The notes beneath the pieces were generated by a model. The model saw nothing but the letters and a program-made list of their open reading frames with translations. It searched no databases and was not told where the DNA came from. A stretch of DNA of 64,000 bases from Methylophaga sp. (GTDB taxonomy: Bacteria; Pseudomonadota; Gammaproteobacteria; Nitrosococcales; Methylophagaceae). Position numbers and translations under genes: made by a program. Numbering within the stretch: the first letter of the stretch is position 1; every line of letters starts with the position of its first letter. The DNA is taken from the NCBI GenBank assembly GCA_002733715.2, contig NVWQ02000006.1, positions 1 through 64,000 on the forward strand. The letters are read 5' to 3'. Below, in pieces: positions 26,084-35,640 of the stretch.

Positions 26084-27394
26084 CTATCCTAATGATTCTA
26101 CACGAATACGCATAACAGAATCTTTAACACTTTCAAGTGCTTCCATTTGTGAAATTGCAGCATTCATATTTTTTTCGACAATTTGCTGCGTGAGCATAAT
26201 AACCGGAACAATCCCGCCTTGCTGTTCTGGCTCTTTCTGTAAGATAGCTTCGATGCTTATTTCTTGCTCACTCATAATGCGGGTGATATCAGCTAATACA
26301 CCTGGTTTATCTTCGGTATGAATTCTCAAATAATACGATGTCACTACTTCTGACATCGGTAAAATTGGTGTATCAACTAAAGCATCTGGTTGGAATGCTA
26401 AATGAGGTACACGATTTTCAGGATCTGTCGTCAACGCACGAACAATATCGATGATATCTGCAACTACAGCTGATGCCGTTGCATCTGAGCCGGCTCCTGC
26501 ACCATAATAAAGTGTTGGACCAACAGCATCACCTTGAACCAATACAGCATTCATCACACCATCAACATTAGCAATCAAACGGCGATGCGGAATTAAGGTC
26601 GGGTGAACCCGTAGCTCAATACCTTTTTCTGTTTTTTTACTAATGCCCAGATGTTTAATGCGATAACCTAATTCGGATGCATATACCACATCTTCTTGAG
26701 AAATCTTACTAATGCCTTCTGTATACGCTTTATCAAATTGCAGCGGAATACCAAATGCAATTGAAGCCATAATCGTTAGCTTATGCGCGGCATCAATGCC
26801 TTCAACATCAAATGTAGGATCAGCTTCAGCATAACCTAATGCCTGAGCTTCGCTTAATACATCAGCAAAATCACGTGCTTTATCACGCATTTCTGTCAGA
26901 ATAAAGTTACCTGTACCATTGATGATACCCGCCAACCATTCAATTCTATTTGCAGCCAAACCTTCTCGCATTGCTTTGATAATGGGAATACCACCAGCAA
27001 CCGCAGCTTCAAAAGCAATAGTGACACCTTTTTCTTGGGCTTTAGCAAACAACTCATTACCATGTATGGCAATCAAGGCTTTATTGGCTGTAACAACATG
27101 CTTGCCATTTGCAAGCGCTTCCAGTACCAGTTCACGGGCAATTCCCGTTCCACCAATCAATTCAACAACAATTTGAATGTTGGGATCACACACAATGTCG
27201 TGTGCATCGGTAGTAAGGGCAATACCCGAGGTATCACATCCTTTTGGGCTATCAAAACTACGATCGGCTGCACGGGTAATTTCAATATCTCGTCCTGCTC
27301 GACGTGTGATTTCTTTTAAATTACGACATAGTACATTAACCGTACCACTGCCCACTGTGCCCAAACCTAGAACTCCAACTTTTACTGATTGCAC
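26084..27394 (-). CDS. hom: Homoserine dehydrogenase (monofunctional, ACT domain)
   Basis: NAD(P)H-dependent reduction of aspartate semialdehyde to homoserine. The 436-residue protein opens VKVGVLGLGTVGSGTVNVLC (Rossmann fold), continues with VVTANKALIAIHG, AFEAAVAGGIPIIKAMREGL and the substrate segment GYAEADPTFDVEGIDAAHKL, and ends in a C-terminal ACT domain (YYLRIHTEDKPGVLADI). It is not fused to aspartokinase. GTG 27394 starts just after the alaC stop and AGGGG is formed by the last alaC codons. Operon alaC-hom-thrC supplies threonine. Confidence 0.95.
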   Translation of the reverse strand: MQSVKVGVLGLGTVGSGTVNVLCRNLKEITRRAGRDIEITRAADRSFDSPKGCDTSGIALTTDAHDIVCDPNIQIVVELIGGTGIARELVLEALANGKHVVTANKALIAIHGNELFAKAQEKGVTIAFEAAVAGGIPIIKAMREGLAANRIEWLAGIINGTGNFILTEMRDKARDFADVLSEAQALGYAEADPTFDVEGIDAAHKLTIMASIAFGIPLQFDKAYTEGISKISQEDVVYASELGYRIKHLGISKKTEKGIELRVHPTLIPHRRLIANVDGVMNAVLVQGDAVGPTLYYGAGAGSDATASAVVADIIDIVRALTTDPENRVPHLAFQPDALVDTPILPMSEVVTSYYLRIHTEDKPGVLADITRIMSEQEISIEAILQKEPEQQGGIVPVIMLTQQIVEKNMNAAISQMEALESVKDSVMRIRVESLG

Positions 27395-27397
27395 TAC

Positions 27398-28585
27398 TTA
27401 CCCCTTTCTAAACATATCACGGATCCCTCGGACCGCCTGACGTGTTCTATGTTCATTTTCAATTAAACCAAAGCGTACATGGTCATCACCATATTCACCA
27501 AAACCAATGCCCGGTGACACCGCTACTTTAGCTTCTTGTAATAATTTTTTAGTGAATTCTAATGAACCCATTTCACGATATTTCTCAGGAATTTTCGCCC
27601 AAACAAACATCGTTGCTTTAGGTTTTTCAACTTGCCAACCTATCGCATTTAAACCATCACACAATACATCTCGACGATTTTTATATGTTTCGACTATTTC
27701 TGCCACACATTCTTGCGGCCCATCTAATGCCGCAATGGCTGCCACCTGTATAGGAGTGAACATACCGTAATCTAAATAAGATTTCATTCTGGCTAATGCC
27801 GCAACTAATGTTTTATTGCCCGACATAAACCCAACACGCCAACCTGGCATATTGTAAGTTTTTGATAAGGTATAAAATTCTACAGCTACATCTTTCGCGC
27901 CAGGCACTTGCAGTATTGACGGTGCTTTATAACCATCAAATACAATTTCACCATACGCTAAATCATGCACAACCCAAATTTCGTGCTCTTTAGCAAATGC
28001 TACAACACGTTCAAAGAACTCAAGGTCAACACATTGTGTAGTTGGGTTACCAGGGAAATTTAATACCAGCATTTTTGGTTTAGGCCATGAATCTTTTACA
28101 GACTTTTCTAACTCCGCAAAAAAATCGCCACCTTCAATCAACGGTACATGTCGAATATCAGCGCCAGAAATAACAAACCCATAAGGGTGAATTGGATACG
28201 CTGGATTAGGCACTAAGATCGCGTCACCCGGGCCAACTGTCGCTAAGGCCAAATGGGCTAAACCTTCTTTAGAACCGATTGTAACGATAGTTTCTGTCTC
28301 AGAATCTAATTCAACATCAAATTTTCGCTTATACCAATTACAGACAGCTTTCCGCAAACGTGGGATCCCGCGCGACATAGAATAGCGATGTGTATCTGGT
28401 CTTTGCGCAGCTTCAATTAATTTATCAATGATATGTTGCGGTGCAGGTTTGTCAGGATTTCCCATGCCAAAGTCAATAATATCCTCTCCGCGCGCGCGCG
28501 CTTCCGCCTTCAAATCATTGACTATATTGAATACATACGGGGGTAGACGTTTAATTCTTGGAAAATCGTCGTTCAAAAAGGACAC
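27398..28585 (-). CDS. alaC: AlaC-type alanine transaminase (class I/II PLP aminotransferase)
   Basis: A 395-residue fold-type I aminotransferase. [20 protein letters not shown] and [16 protein letters not shown] match the AlaC family; [23 protein letters not shown] and the PLP lysine in [16 protein letters not shown] are present. It likely interconverts glutamate/pyruvate and alanine. The longest start is GTG 28585; AAAAGG is better spaced for TTG 28576, so the first three residues are uncertain. It heads the alaC-hom-thrC operon, an association seen in other proteobacteria. Confidence 0.9.
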   Translation of the reverse strand: MSFLNDDFPRIKRLPPYVFNIVNDLKAEARARGEDIIDFGMGNPDKPAPQHIIDKLIEAAQRPDTHRYSMSRGIPRLRKAVCNWYKRKFDVELDSETETIVTIGSKEGLAHLALATVGPGDAILVPNPAYPIHPYGFVISGADIRHVPLIEGGDFFAELEKSVKDSWPKPKMLVLNFPGNPTTQCVDLEFFERVVAFAKEHEIWVVHDLAYGEIVFDGYKAPSILQVPGAKDVAVEFYTLSKTYNMPGWRVGFMSGNKTLVAALARMKSYLDYGMFTPIQVAAIAALDGPQECVAEIVETYKNRRDVLCDGLNAIGWQVEKPKATMFVWAKIPEKYREMGSLEFTKKLLQEAKVAVSPGIGFGEYGDDHVRFGLIENEHRTRQAVRGIRDMFRKG

Positions 28586-28759
28586 CTTTTATTCATTGGG
28601 TATATACCCAAAACTATAATTTTAGCTGTATTTGCTGAAAATAATCATTTAATTTCTTCAAACCGTGGACTTCGTAAAAAAAATTAAAGAAAACCGTTGG
28701 CAAGTCGATTAAAATAACTGAGAATAATCTTATTTATAACCATTTTACAGAACTTTGCA

Positions 28760-29599
28760 ATGACTGAACAAGAAACATTTTATAACGACATCTTAGCCGA
28801 TCTTGAAAACGGCACTTTAATGCTACCAACACTACCCGAAGTAGCCTTGAAGGTGCGTGAAGTTGTTGATGAACCCGATGTCACTGCCGCGCAATTAGCA
28901 GAAATTATTATTACTGATGCAGCACTATCAACACGACTGCTAAAAGTAGCAAACAGCGCACTTTATCGTGGTCGAATTCCTACTGAAACAATTCAAAATG
29001 CTGTTTCAAGACTAGGTCTAACGTTAGTTCGTAATCTTGTAACCAGCTTAGTAATGGAACAAATGTTTCAAGCAACATCTAATCGTTTAGATAAACGATT
29101 GCATGTATTGTGGGAACATAGCCGTGAAGTTTCGGCTATCAGCCAAATGTTAGCCTCAAAAGAAGCTGGAATAAAAAATGATGAAGCCATGTTAGCTGGG
29201 TTGATTCACAATATCGGCGTTCTACCCATCTTGATGAAAGCAGAAGAAACACCAGGCCTTTTGCAAAATACTGTTTTGTTAGATAACGTAATCGAAACGC
29301 TATATCCTCGTATTGGTGCGGCTATTTTAGAAAGCTGGAAGTTTTCTGCTGAGTTTATTGCCGTCGCTGCTGGGCATAATGACCTTGATAGACCCGCAAG
29401 TACATCTCCCAGCTTAATTGATATTGTTCAGGTTGCTAATTTACAAAGTTATTTTAATACTGACAAAGCATTAGATACGAGCATTTTAGAAAAGGTGCAG
29501 GCCTTTAAAACACTTAATATTGATATTGAAATGGATGTAGATGAGCTTGATGAAGACAGTGATGAATACGCTGAAGCACTAGCACTGTTCGGAGGATAA
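28760..29599 (+). CDS. HDOD-domain regulatory protein
   Basis: A 279-residue protein consisting of one HDOD domain, a catalytically modified HD fold used in signalling. MLPTLPEVALKVREVVDEPD, ITDAALSTRLLKVANSALYR and MLAGLIHNIGVLPIL are the classical landmarks; the usual HD pair is replaced by HN in LIHNIG. The C-terminus is strongly acidic (DVDELDEDSDEY). No receiver or GGDEF domain is attached. It stands alone, divergent from alaC; the partner is unknown. Confidence 0.85.
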   Translation: MTEQETFYNDILADLENGTLMLPTLPEVALKVREVVDEPDVTAAQLAEIIITDAALSTRLLKVANSALYRGRIPTETIQNAVSRLGLTLVRNLVTSLVMEQMFQATSNRLDKRLHVLWEHSREVSAISQMLASKEAGIKNDEAMLAGLIHNIGVLPILMKAEETPGLLQNTVLLDNVIETLYPRIGAAILESWKFSAEFIAVAAGHNDLDRPASTSPSLIDIVQVANLQSYFNTDKALDTSILEKVQAFKTLNIDIEMDVDELDEDSDEYAEALALFGG

Positions 29600-29604
29600 T
29601 ATTT

Positions 29605-29913
29605 TTAGCGCTTCTTTGGTGATGTTAGCTCGCTAAGCATTTTCTTCTCTTCTTCCGTTAATAATCCAATCCCTTTTTTGGCCAATCTTTTCGAAGAAGT
29701 ACTCTCCACACGAATCTCAGTACGACGATCTTGAGTTCGGCGGTCTTCGTTACGGCGGTCTTGGGCGCGGCGATCTTGTTTCGGCCACATTGAATAATGT
29801 TTTTGTATTTCTTCAGTCCACTCTGGGCTACCAAAAACATGCTTTATTTTTCGGTTTTCCTTTGTGCGCCGTTCTGTATTACGCCTACTCTTTTCTCTTG
29901 AATTTTGAGCCAT
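29605..29913 (-). CDS. Small basic protein with tandem DRR repeats
   Basis: A 102-residue, highly charged protein. Residues 46-67 carry a repeated six-residue unit (QDRRAQ-DRRNE-DRRTQ-DRR), giving a mostly Arg/Asp helix; the N-terminus is also rich in Arg/Lys/Glu. No signal peptide or membrane helix. The centre has FGSPEWTEEIQKHYSMWP, which looks like a conserved aromatic segment. I do not recognise a family. It converges on the HDOD gene with only 5 bases between. Low sequence complexity reduces certainty, but the frame is clean and has an ATG. Confidence 0.6.
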   Translation of the reverse strand: MAQNSREKSRRNTERRTKENRKIKHVFGSPEWTEEIQKHYSMWPKQDRRAQDRRNEDRRTQDRRTEIRVESTSSKRLAKKGIGLLTEEEKKMLSELTSPKKR

Positions 29914-29967
29914 AATGTCAAAACCTGCGATTATTAATACGTAAGTGTTTAGTCCCTAATCTGATTG

Positions 29968-29985
29968 GCAAGTTCCTTAACTTGC
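29968..29985 (-). terminator. Hairpin just after the lysS stop
   Basis: GCAAGTT and AACTTGC pair perfectly around a 4-base loop, starting at the lysS stop codon. No T-run follows on the minus strand, so it is either a weak terminator or a transcript-stabilising stem. Confidence 0.35.
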
Positions 29986-31478
29986 TATTCAGGCCGCATA
30001 TGCGGAAACAATAATACATCTCTAATTGATGGAGAATCTGTTAACAACATCACTAAACGGTCGATACCAATGCCCTCACCCGCTGTCGGCGGCATTCCAT
30101 ATTCTAATGCTCGAATATAATCATCATCAAAATGCATGGCTTCATCATCACCGGCATCTTTTTCTGCTACTTGCGCTTGGAAGCGCTCTGCCTGATCTTC
30201 TGCATCATTTAACTCAGAAAAACCATTAGCAATTTCACGGCCGCCAACAAAGAACTCAAAACGGTCGGTTACAAACGGATCATCATCACTACGACGTGCT
30301 AGCGGTGAAACTTCAGTTGGATAAGCGGTAATAAATGTTGGCTCCATCAAACGATGCTCAACTGTTTTTTCAAATATTTCGATTTGAATTTTACCTAAAC
30401 CATAACTATCTTTTAGTGGAATACCTAAACCTTGAGCAATTTTTGTTGCCTCTTCTAATGTCGATAATTGTTCAACAGAAATCTCAGGATTAAAATGTAA
30501 AACTGATTCAATAATCGTCATACGATGAAACGGTTTAGCAAAATCTAAATCCGTTCCTTGATAATGCACTTGTGATGTACCCAATACATCTTGTGTGACA
30601 GTGCGTAGCATTTCTTCAGTTAGATCCATCAAATCTTTATAATCAGCATAGGCTTGATAAAATTCAACCATAGTGAATTCTGGATTATGGCGTGTTGATA
30701 AACCTTCATTACGGAAATTACGATTGATTTCGAATACACGTTCAAACCCGCCCACAACAAGACGTTTTAAATATAACTCAGGAGCAACACGCAAAAATAG
30801 CGGCATATCTAACGCATTGTGATGCGTTGTAAAAGGTCTCGCAGTCGCTCCACCCGGAATCACATGCATCATCGGGGTTTCAACTTCCAGATAGTTTTTT
30901 GCCATCAAGAAACGACGAATACCATCAATCACTTTGGTGCGAATAATAAAGGTCTCACGACTCACTTCATTCATAATCAAGTCAACATAACGTTGGCGAT
31001 AACGTGTTTCTTGATCGGACAAACCGTGGAATTTTTCAGGTAATGGACGTAATGATTTTGTTAATAATCGAATATCATCGACTATCACTGATAATTCACC
31101 TTTTTGAGTGCGGAACATCACACCTTCAGCCGCAATAATATCGCCTAAATCCCAGCGTTTAAAATCAGCATAAACACCTTCAGCTAAATCATCACGCTTC
31201 ACATAAAGCTGCATATTGCCTGACATATCACGGATATTAGCAAAGCTAGCTTTACCCATCACTCGCTTAGTCATCAATCGACCTGCAATTTTAACGCGGC
31301 GCGGCGACTCTTTTAACTCTTCTGCTGACGTATTTTCATATTCAACTGCTAATTCAGCATTCATCACATCACGACGAAAATCATTCGGGAAGGCATTGCC
31401 CTTCTCCCGTAACTCCGCCAGCTTTTCACGGCGTAGCGCGATTAATCTATTTTCATCTTGTTGTATTTCGTTTGTCAT
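29985..31478 (-). CDS. lysS: Lysyl-tRNA synthetase LysS
   Basis: Class II aminoacyl-tRNA synthetase, 497 residues from ATG 31478 ([20 protein letters not shown]), which has GGAAAG at the right distance; the frame extends to 31505 but without family similarity. N-terminal OB fold: [20 protein letters not shown]. Class II motifs: [15 protein letters not shown] (1), [22 protein letters not shown] split as [16 protein letters not shown] (2) and [13 protein letters not shown] (3). It lies downstream of prfB in the same direction, the usual prfB-lysS order, with a repeat pair between. Confidence 0.96.
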   Translation of the reverse strand: MTNEIQQDENRLIALRREKLAELREKGNAFPNDFRRDVMNAELAVEYENTSAEELKESPRRVKIAGRLMTKRVMGKASFANIRDMSGNMQLYVKRDDLAEGVYADFKRWDLGDIIAAEGVMFRTQKGELSVIVDDIRLLTKSLRPLPEKFHGLSDQETRYRQRYVDLIMNEVSRETFIIRTKVIDGIRRFLMAKNYLEVETPMMHVIPGGATARPFTTHHNALDMPLFLRVAPELYLKRLVVGGFERVFEINRNFRNEGLSTRHNPEFTMVEFYQAYADYKDLMDLTEEMLRTVTQDVLGTSQVHYQGTDLDFAKPFHRMTIIESVLHFNPEISVEQLSTLEEATKIAQGLGIPLKDSYGLGKIQIEIFEKTVEHRLMEPTFITAYPTEVSPLARRSDDDPFVTDRFEFFVGGREIANGFSELNDAEDQAERFQAQVAEKDAGDDEAMHFDDDYIRALEYGMPPTAGEGIGIDRLVMLLTDSPSIRDVLLFPHMRPE

Positions 31479-31499
31479 ATTCTTTCCGTTTATTTTTAT

Positions 31500-31555
31500 C
31501 GTCATTGATCCTACGGTTACTTCGTTTCGGTAGGCTTTTTAGCCGGAATCTAGTG
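31500..31555 (-). repeat. Extended REP-like repeat, inverted copy
   Basis: Minus strand: AGATTCCGGCTAAAAAGCCT ... CCGTAGGATCAATGACG. It shares about 50 bases with the copy at 58334-58383, including AACCG(T/A)AGGATCAATGACG. The edge AGATTCC(C/G)GCTAAAA is common to the short copies. Confidence 0.7.
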
Positions 31556-31562
31556 TTCAAAG

Positions 31563-31595
31563 CATAGATTCCCGCTAAAACATGCGGGAATGACG
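31563..31595 (+). repeat. REP-like palindrome, best-preserved copy
   Basis: CATAGATTCCCGCTAAAACA then TGCGGGAATGACG. The stem ATTCCCGC/GCGGGAAT is perfect around TAAAACAT. It forms a pair with the inverted extended copy before it, between prfB and lysS. Confidence 0.8.
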
Positions 31596-31623
31596 TGGAG
31601 TAACTTAGCGAAGTGATTATAAT

Positions 31624-32722
31624 CTAAAGCCCTGACTTTAGGGAGGCCTCTATAAATAAATGCAAATCACCATCTAAAACAGCTTGTGTATTGCCTGTTT
31701 CTACATTGGTGCGTAAATCTTTGATACGTGATTGATCTAATACATAAGAGCGAATTTGACTGCCCCAACCAATGTCTGCTTTACCATCTTCGGCTAATTG
31801 TTTTTCTTCATTCTGTTTGAGCAATTCTAACTCATACAGCTTCGCTTTCAACAAACTCATCGCTGTATCTCTATTTTTATGCTGAGAACGTTGCGATTGG
31901 CATTGTACAACCGTATTGGTCGGTAAATGGGTAATACGCACAGCAGAGTCTGTTTTATTGATATGCTGACCACCAGCACCACTGGCATGATAGGTATCGA
32001 CGCGTAAATCTGCCTTATTGATTTCAATATCAATATCATCATTCACTTCGGGATAAACAAATACACTACAAAATGAAGTGTGGCGTTTTGAATTAGAATC
32101 AAATGGTGATTTTCGTACTAAGCGATGCACACCTGTTTCCGTGCGTAACAATCCAAAAGCATATTCACCTTCAAAATGAATGGTTGCGCTTTTAATACCG
32201 GCAACCTCACCCGATGATGCTTCGACTAAATCGACCTTAAAGCCTTGCGCCTCGCCCCAGCGTAAATACATACGTAACACCATATTGGCCCAGTCTTGCG
32301 CTTCTGTACCGCCCGATCCAGATTGAATATCAAGATAGGCGTTATTTGCATCCATCTTGCCAGAAAACATACGTTGAAACTCAAGTTTCTCTAACGCTGT
32401 TTCTAATTCTGTTAAATCGGATTGCACCGCATCAAAGGTTTCTTGATCTTGTTCTTCGACCGCCATTTCAAGCAGATCTTTCGCGTCATCTAACGTTTCA
32501 CTATGATTAGATAAAGTCGTAACAATACGCTCTAAACTAACCCGTTCTTTGCCAAGCTGTTGAGCACGCTCAGGATCATCCCATACCGCCGGTGATTCTA
32601 ATTCACGTGTAACTTCTACTAATTGTTCAGCCTTAATATCATAGTCAAAGGTACCCCCTAAGATCGTCGCTACGACCTCGAAGTTCTTTTATTTTCTGTA
32701 TTGTTGCACCTAATTCCAACAC
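31624..32722 (-). CDS. prfB: Peptide chain release factor 2 with programmed +1 frameshift
   Basis: Recognises UGA/UAA stop codons. Translation starts at GTG 32722 (25 codons: [20 protein letters not shown]...), meets an in-frame TGA at 32645-32647 within CTTTGAC, shifts +1 and continues in the second frame from 32646 to 31624, giving 365 residues, the same length as E. coli RF2. The anticodon-like SPF is in [12 protein letters not shown] and the catalytic GGQ in [15 protein letters not shown]. Because of the shift, simple frame finding shows only the piece starting at 32466. A ribosome site AGGTTA lies before GTG. Confidence 0.94.
32644..32659 (-). other. prfB: RF2 autoregulatory frameshift site
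   Basis: Minus strand AGGGGGTACCTTTGAC: a Shine-Dalgarno-like AGGGGG, a short spacer, then the slippery CTT followed by the weak stop TGA-C. When RF2 is scarce the ribosome pauses and slips +1. Only the codon TAC instead of the common TAT differs from the E. coli site. Confidence 0.93.
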
Positions 32723-32770
32723 TTAAAGTAACCTATTCTAAGAAATTTTAGCTCAATTATACGTGAGAGC

Positions 32771-33523
32771 TTATCGTTTTGGTAAAAACCGTATAGGATC
32801 AACCGGCTTGCCATTGCGTCTGACTTCAAAGTGAAGTTGATTCCGTTGTGTGCCAGTGCTGCCTAATCTGGCGATTTTTTGGCCTGCTTTTACATAGTCA
32901 CCTTCTTTCACCAATAGTTTGGTGTTGTGGGCATAGGCGCTGAGATATACATCGTTATGTTTTACAATTAATAAATTGCCATAGCGTGGCAGACCATTAC
33001 CAGCATAAACGACTTTCCCTGATGCTGCGGCCACTATGGTTTGACCTGCTTTACCTGCGATGTTGATCCCTTTTCTACCGGTAGCAGTTTTTGAATAGGT
33101 AGAGATCACTTTGCCTCTTGTGGGCCATTGCCATGTCAATTTAGTATTGGCTGCTGGTTTGATGCTAGGTTTTGGTTTAGCTGGTTTGCTAGTCGATGCC
33201 GCTGGCTTGGTACTAGTCGGTTTTGGCTTTGATTTGCTTGCTATTTTTATCGGTTTAAAGCGCAGTTTTTGCCCAATGGCTAGTCGATAAGGCGAGCGAA
33301 TATTATTATACTTGGCAAGGGTTTTATAATCCATACCATAGCGCCAGCTGATCGAATAAAGTGTGTCACCTTTTCTAACTTTATAAATTGTCGGTGGTTT
33401 TGAGGATGCATATTTAACTTGTGGTGTTTTAGTGGCATAACCCTGATTCCCTACTGGAGCAATCGCCTTACTACCTCCGCAGGCGGTTAATAACAACATT
33501 AGAAATACGAGTACTATTCTCAT
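32771..33523 (-). CDS. nlpD: NlpD-like lipoprotein, LysM + M23 peptidase-fold amidase activator
   Basis: A 250-residue lipoprotein (lipobox LLLTACGGS, Cys15). A LysM domain (YKVRKGDTLYSISWRYGMDY to IGQKLRFKPIK) binds peptidoglycan; a Lys/Pro/Ser linker follows; the C-terminal domain (KGINIAGKAGQTIVAAASGK to HFEVRRNGKPVDPIRFLP) has the LytM/M23 fold. The metal-binding HxxxD is lost (GINIAGKAG instead of HxGID), so it should activate amidases (AmiC in E. coli) rather than cut peptidoglycan itself. It follows yqaA with a one-base TAATG overlap. rpoS, the usual next gene, is absent; prfB follows. Confidence 0.9.
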   Translation of the reverse strand: MRIVLVFLMLLLTACGGSKAIAPVGNQGYATKTPQVKYASSKPPTIYKVRKGDTLYSISWRYGMDYKTLAKYNNIRSPYRLAIGQKLRFKPIKIASKSKPKPTSTKPAASTSKPAKPKPSIKPAANTKLTWQWPTRGKVISTYSKTATGRKGINIAGKAGQTIVAAASGKVVYAGNGLPRYGNLLIVKHNDVYLSAYAHNTKLLVKEGDYVKAGQKIARLGSTGTQRNQLHFEVRRNGKPVDPIRFLPKR

Positions 33524-34101
33524 TAGTGGCTAAAAATAAAATACGCTATCACTAAGAGCACCAATGTAACCCAAGCTATACGATCAATCCACGTATGCAG
33601 GTGTTTTTCAAGACGTTCACCGCCCCACCACATTAGACCTGCTTCTAGAAAGTAGCGCAGACCTCGGCTAATCGTCGCACCCAGCACAAAAGGAATAAAG
33701 GCCATCGACGCTACACCGGCAGCAATGGTAAATAATTTAAAGGGTATAGGCGTAAAGCCTGCGACAAAAATTGCCCAAAACCCCCACTCTGCAAACCAGC
33801 TTTCAACAGTAAGATAAGCCTCTTGATAACCTACTGAAATTATCCAAGGTTCAACCACTTGAAATGCATACATGCCGATAAGATAGCCCAAAATCCCGCC
33901 TAAAACAGAAGCAATAGTTGTTAACCCTGCATAAAACCATGCCTTTTCTGGTTTGGCTAAGGTCATCGGTGCCAGCATAATATCGGGTGGGATAACAAAA
34001 CAAAATGATTCAGTAAAACTAACTAAGGCGAGCCAATAGCTGGCATGTTTATGGCGAGACCACACCATCACTTTGGCATAGAGTGCTGAAAATAGCCCCA
34101 C
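33523..34101 (-). CDS. YqaA family (VTT/DedA-like) membrane protein
   Basis: A 192-residue membrane protein starting with GTG 34101 inside the pcm stop (TAGTG). It reads MGLFSALYAKVMVWSRHKHA, then FTESFCFVIPPDIMLAPMTL, GILGYLIGMYAF and FKLFTIAAGVASM, typical of YqaA, a relative of DedA/VTT proteins linked to lipid scrambling or carrier recycling. About five hydrophobic helices. Insertion of yqaA between pcm and nlpD is common in many gammaproteobacteria. Confidence 0.85.
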   Translation of the reverse strand: MGLFSALYAKVMVWSRHKHASYWLALVSFTESFCFVIPPDIMLAPMTLAKPEKAWFYAGLTTIASVLGGILGYLIGMYAFQVVEPWIISVGYQEAYLTVESWFAEWGFWAIFVAGFTPIPFKLFTIAAGVASMAFIPFVLGATISRGLRYFLEAGLMWWGGERLEKHLHTWIDRIAWVTLVLLVIAYFIFSH

Positions 34102-34754
34102 TAAATTTGCCCTGAAAGCAGTGGTACAAAGCTCACAGCATCTAATACCGTTTCTTCAAATGAATGACCATTGCGATCAATCACGCGTAATGATTGCTCT
34201 GTTCCACCTACAGGGATCACTAATCTGCCACCCGGTGCGAGTTGATTTAATAACTCCTTAGGCACTTGTTCTGGCGCACAGGTAACGATAATACCATCAT
34301 AGGGTGCATTTTCTGGCCAGCCCCAGTTACCATCACTGTGTTTTAAGCGAATATTATTGAGTTTTAAAGAATAAAAACGTTCGCGAGCTTGATTTTGTAA
34401 AGGTGAAATTCGCTCAACACTGTGCACACGATCAACTAGCCGCGACAATACTGCTGTTTGGTAACCTGAACCGGTACCCACTTCTAGCACTTTCTTTTTC
34501 GGCAATCCTTCTAGTAACAATTCAGTCATTTTGGCTACAATAAAAGGCCGTGAAATTGTTTGGCCTTGGCCAATAGGCAAAGCTGTATCTTCATAAGCGC
34601 GACTAGCTAATGCTTCATCAACAAAGACATGGCGGGGTAATTCTCGCATTGCACTCAATACTTCTATGCTACGGATCCCTTGTTCTTTTAGCCTTACAAT
34701 TAAACGATCTCGGGTTCGCTGTGAGGTCATGCCTATGCCACGTTCAGGTGTCAT
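34101..34754 (-). CDS. pcm: Protein-L-isoaspartate O-methyltransferase Pcm
   Basis: Repairs isoaspartyl residues by SAM-dependent methylation. The 217-residue product includes [20 protein letters not shown] and [20 protein letters not shown] (substrate site), the SAM loop [16 protein letters not shown], and ALAP-type [10 protein letters not shown]. Starts at ATG 34754 one base after surE, with AGAGG at a suitable distance. Linked to surE and nlpD as in E. coli. Confidence 0.95.
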   Translation of the reverse strand: MTPERGIGMTSQRTRDRLIVRLKEQGIRSIEVLSAMRELPRHVFVDEALASRAYEDTALPIGQGQTISRPFIVAKMTELLLEGLPKKKVLEVGTGSGYQTAVLSRLVDRVHSVERISPLQNQARERFYSLKLNNIRLKHSDGNWGWPENAPYDGIIVTCAPEQVPKELLNQLAPGGRLVIPVGGTEQSLRVIDRNGHSFEETVLDAVSFVPLLSGQI

Positions 34755-34755
34755 T

Positions 34756-35502
34756 TTATAAACCTCTCAACCACGTTGCCACGCCATCAATAGCTTTGTA
34801 ACTAGTTAAATCAATTTGTAGAGGCGTTACTGACACTGCATTGCGACGAATAGCATCAAAATCAGTGCCCGGACCTGCATCTTGCTCTTCACCCGCAGGC
34901 CCTACCCAATACATCACTCGACCACGGGGATCATATTCTTTAATCACAGGCTCTGCTTTATGGCGATAACCTAAGCGTGTACTTTCAAAACCGATAATAT
35001 CTTCCCTTGGAACATCAGGCACATTAACATTCAAAATAGTGTCAGCCGGCAACGATGATTGCTGCAACTGAGCTACTAATTTTTGCGCAACCCAAGCAGC
35101 TGTTTCATAATGATTACCTTCTGTTCCAACCAATGAGATTGCAATAGCTGGCAAACCGAGAAAGCGACCTTCCATAGCGGCTGCAACGGTGCCTGAATAC
35201 AATACATCATCACCTAAATTCGCTCCGGCATTAATACCTGACACCACCATGTCAGGTTCGTCTTCTAGTAGTCCTGTAATCGCTAAATGCACGCAATCTG
35301 TTGGTGTGCCTTCAACACGATATATGCCATTATCCAATTGGTTTACACGCAGAGGATTATCTAAGGTTAACGAATTGCTGGCACCACTACGATTTCGATC
35401 TGGAGCTACCACCGTTATTTTCCCTAGACTCGATAATGCTTCTGCTAAGGATTTTAAACCTTCGGCCATATAGCCGTCATCATTACTGATTAAAATTCTC
35501 AT
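34756..35502 (-). CDS. surE: 5'/3'-nucleotidase SurE
   Basis: Stationary-phase survival nucleotidase that removes phosphate from nucleoside monophosphates. The 248-residue protein begins [20 protein letters not shown] (metal-binding DD) and has [52 protein letters not shown] and [15 protein letters not shown]. It is first in surE-pcm-yqaA-nlpD. Confidence 0.95.
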   Translation of the reverse strand: MRILISNDDGYMAEGLKSLAEALSSLGKITVVAPDRNRSGASNSLTLDNPLRVNQLDNGIYRVEGTPTDCVHLAITGLLEDEPDMVVSGINAGANLGDDVLYSGTVAAAMEGRFLGLPAIAISLVGTEGNHYETAAWVAQKLVAQLQQSSLPADTILNVNVPDVPREDIIGFESTRLGYRHKAEPVIKEYDPRGRVMYWVGPAGEEQDAGPGTDFDAIRRNAVSVTPLQIDLTSYKAIDGVATWLRGL

Positions 35503-35589
35503 ATATTAGTATTTTTTCAAGTTATTTTGGTTCATATAGTAGCATTTATACCCGTGTTCATTGAAACTGCTGTGTATTAATATCAGGTA

Positions 35590-35617
35590 TAAAAAAGGGC
35601 ACCATTAATGATGCCCT
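35590..35617 (-). terminator. Intrinsic terminator of the formate dehydrogenase operon
   Basis: On the minus strand GGGCATCATTAATGGTGCCC, a near-perfect 20-base palindrome, is followed by TTTTTT. It lies 24 bases after the fdsA stop. Confidence 0.8.
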
Positions 35618-35640
35618 GATTTTTGGTCATTTGATGCGAA

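Noticed and set aside
28491-28503. Run of alternating CG in an A+T-rich region
   Set aside because: It is within alaC and simply encodes Ala-Arg-Ala-Arg of a conserved helix.
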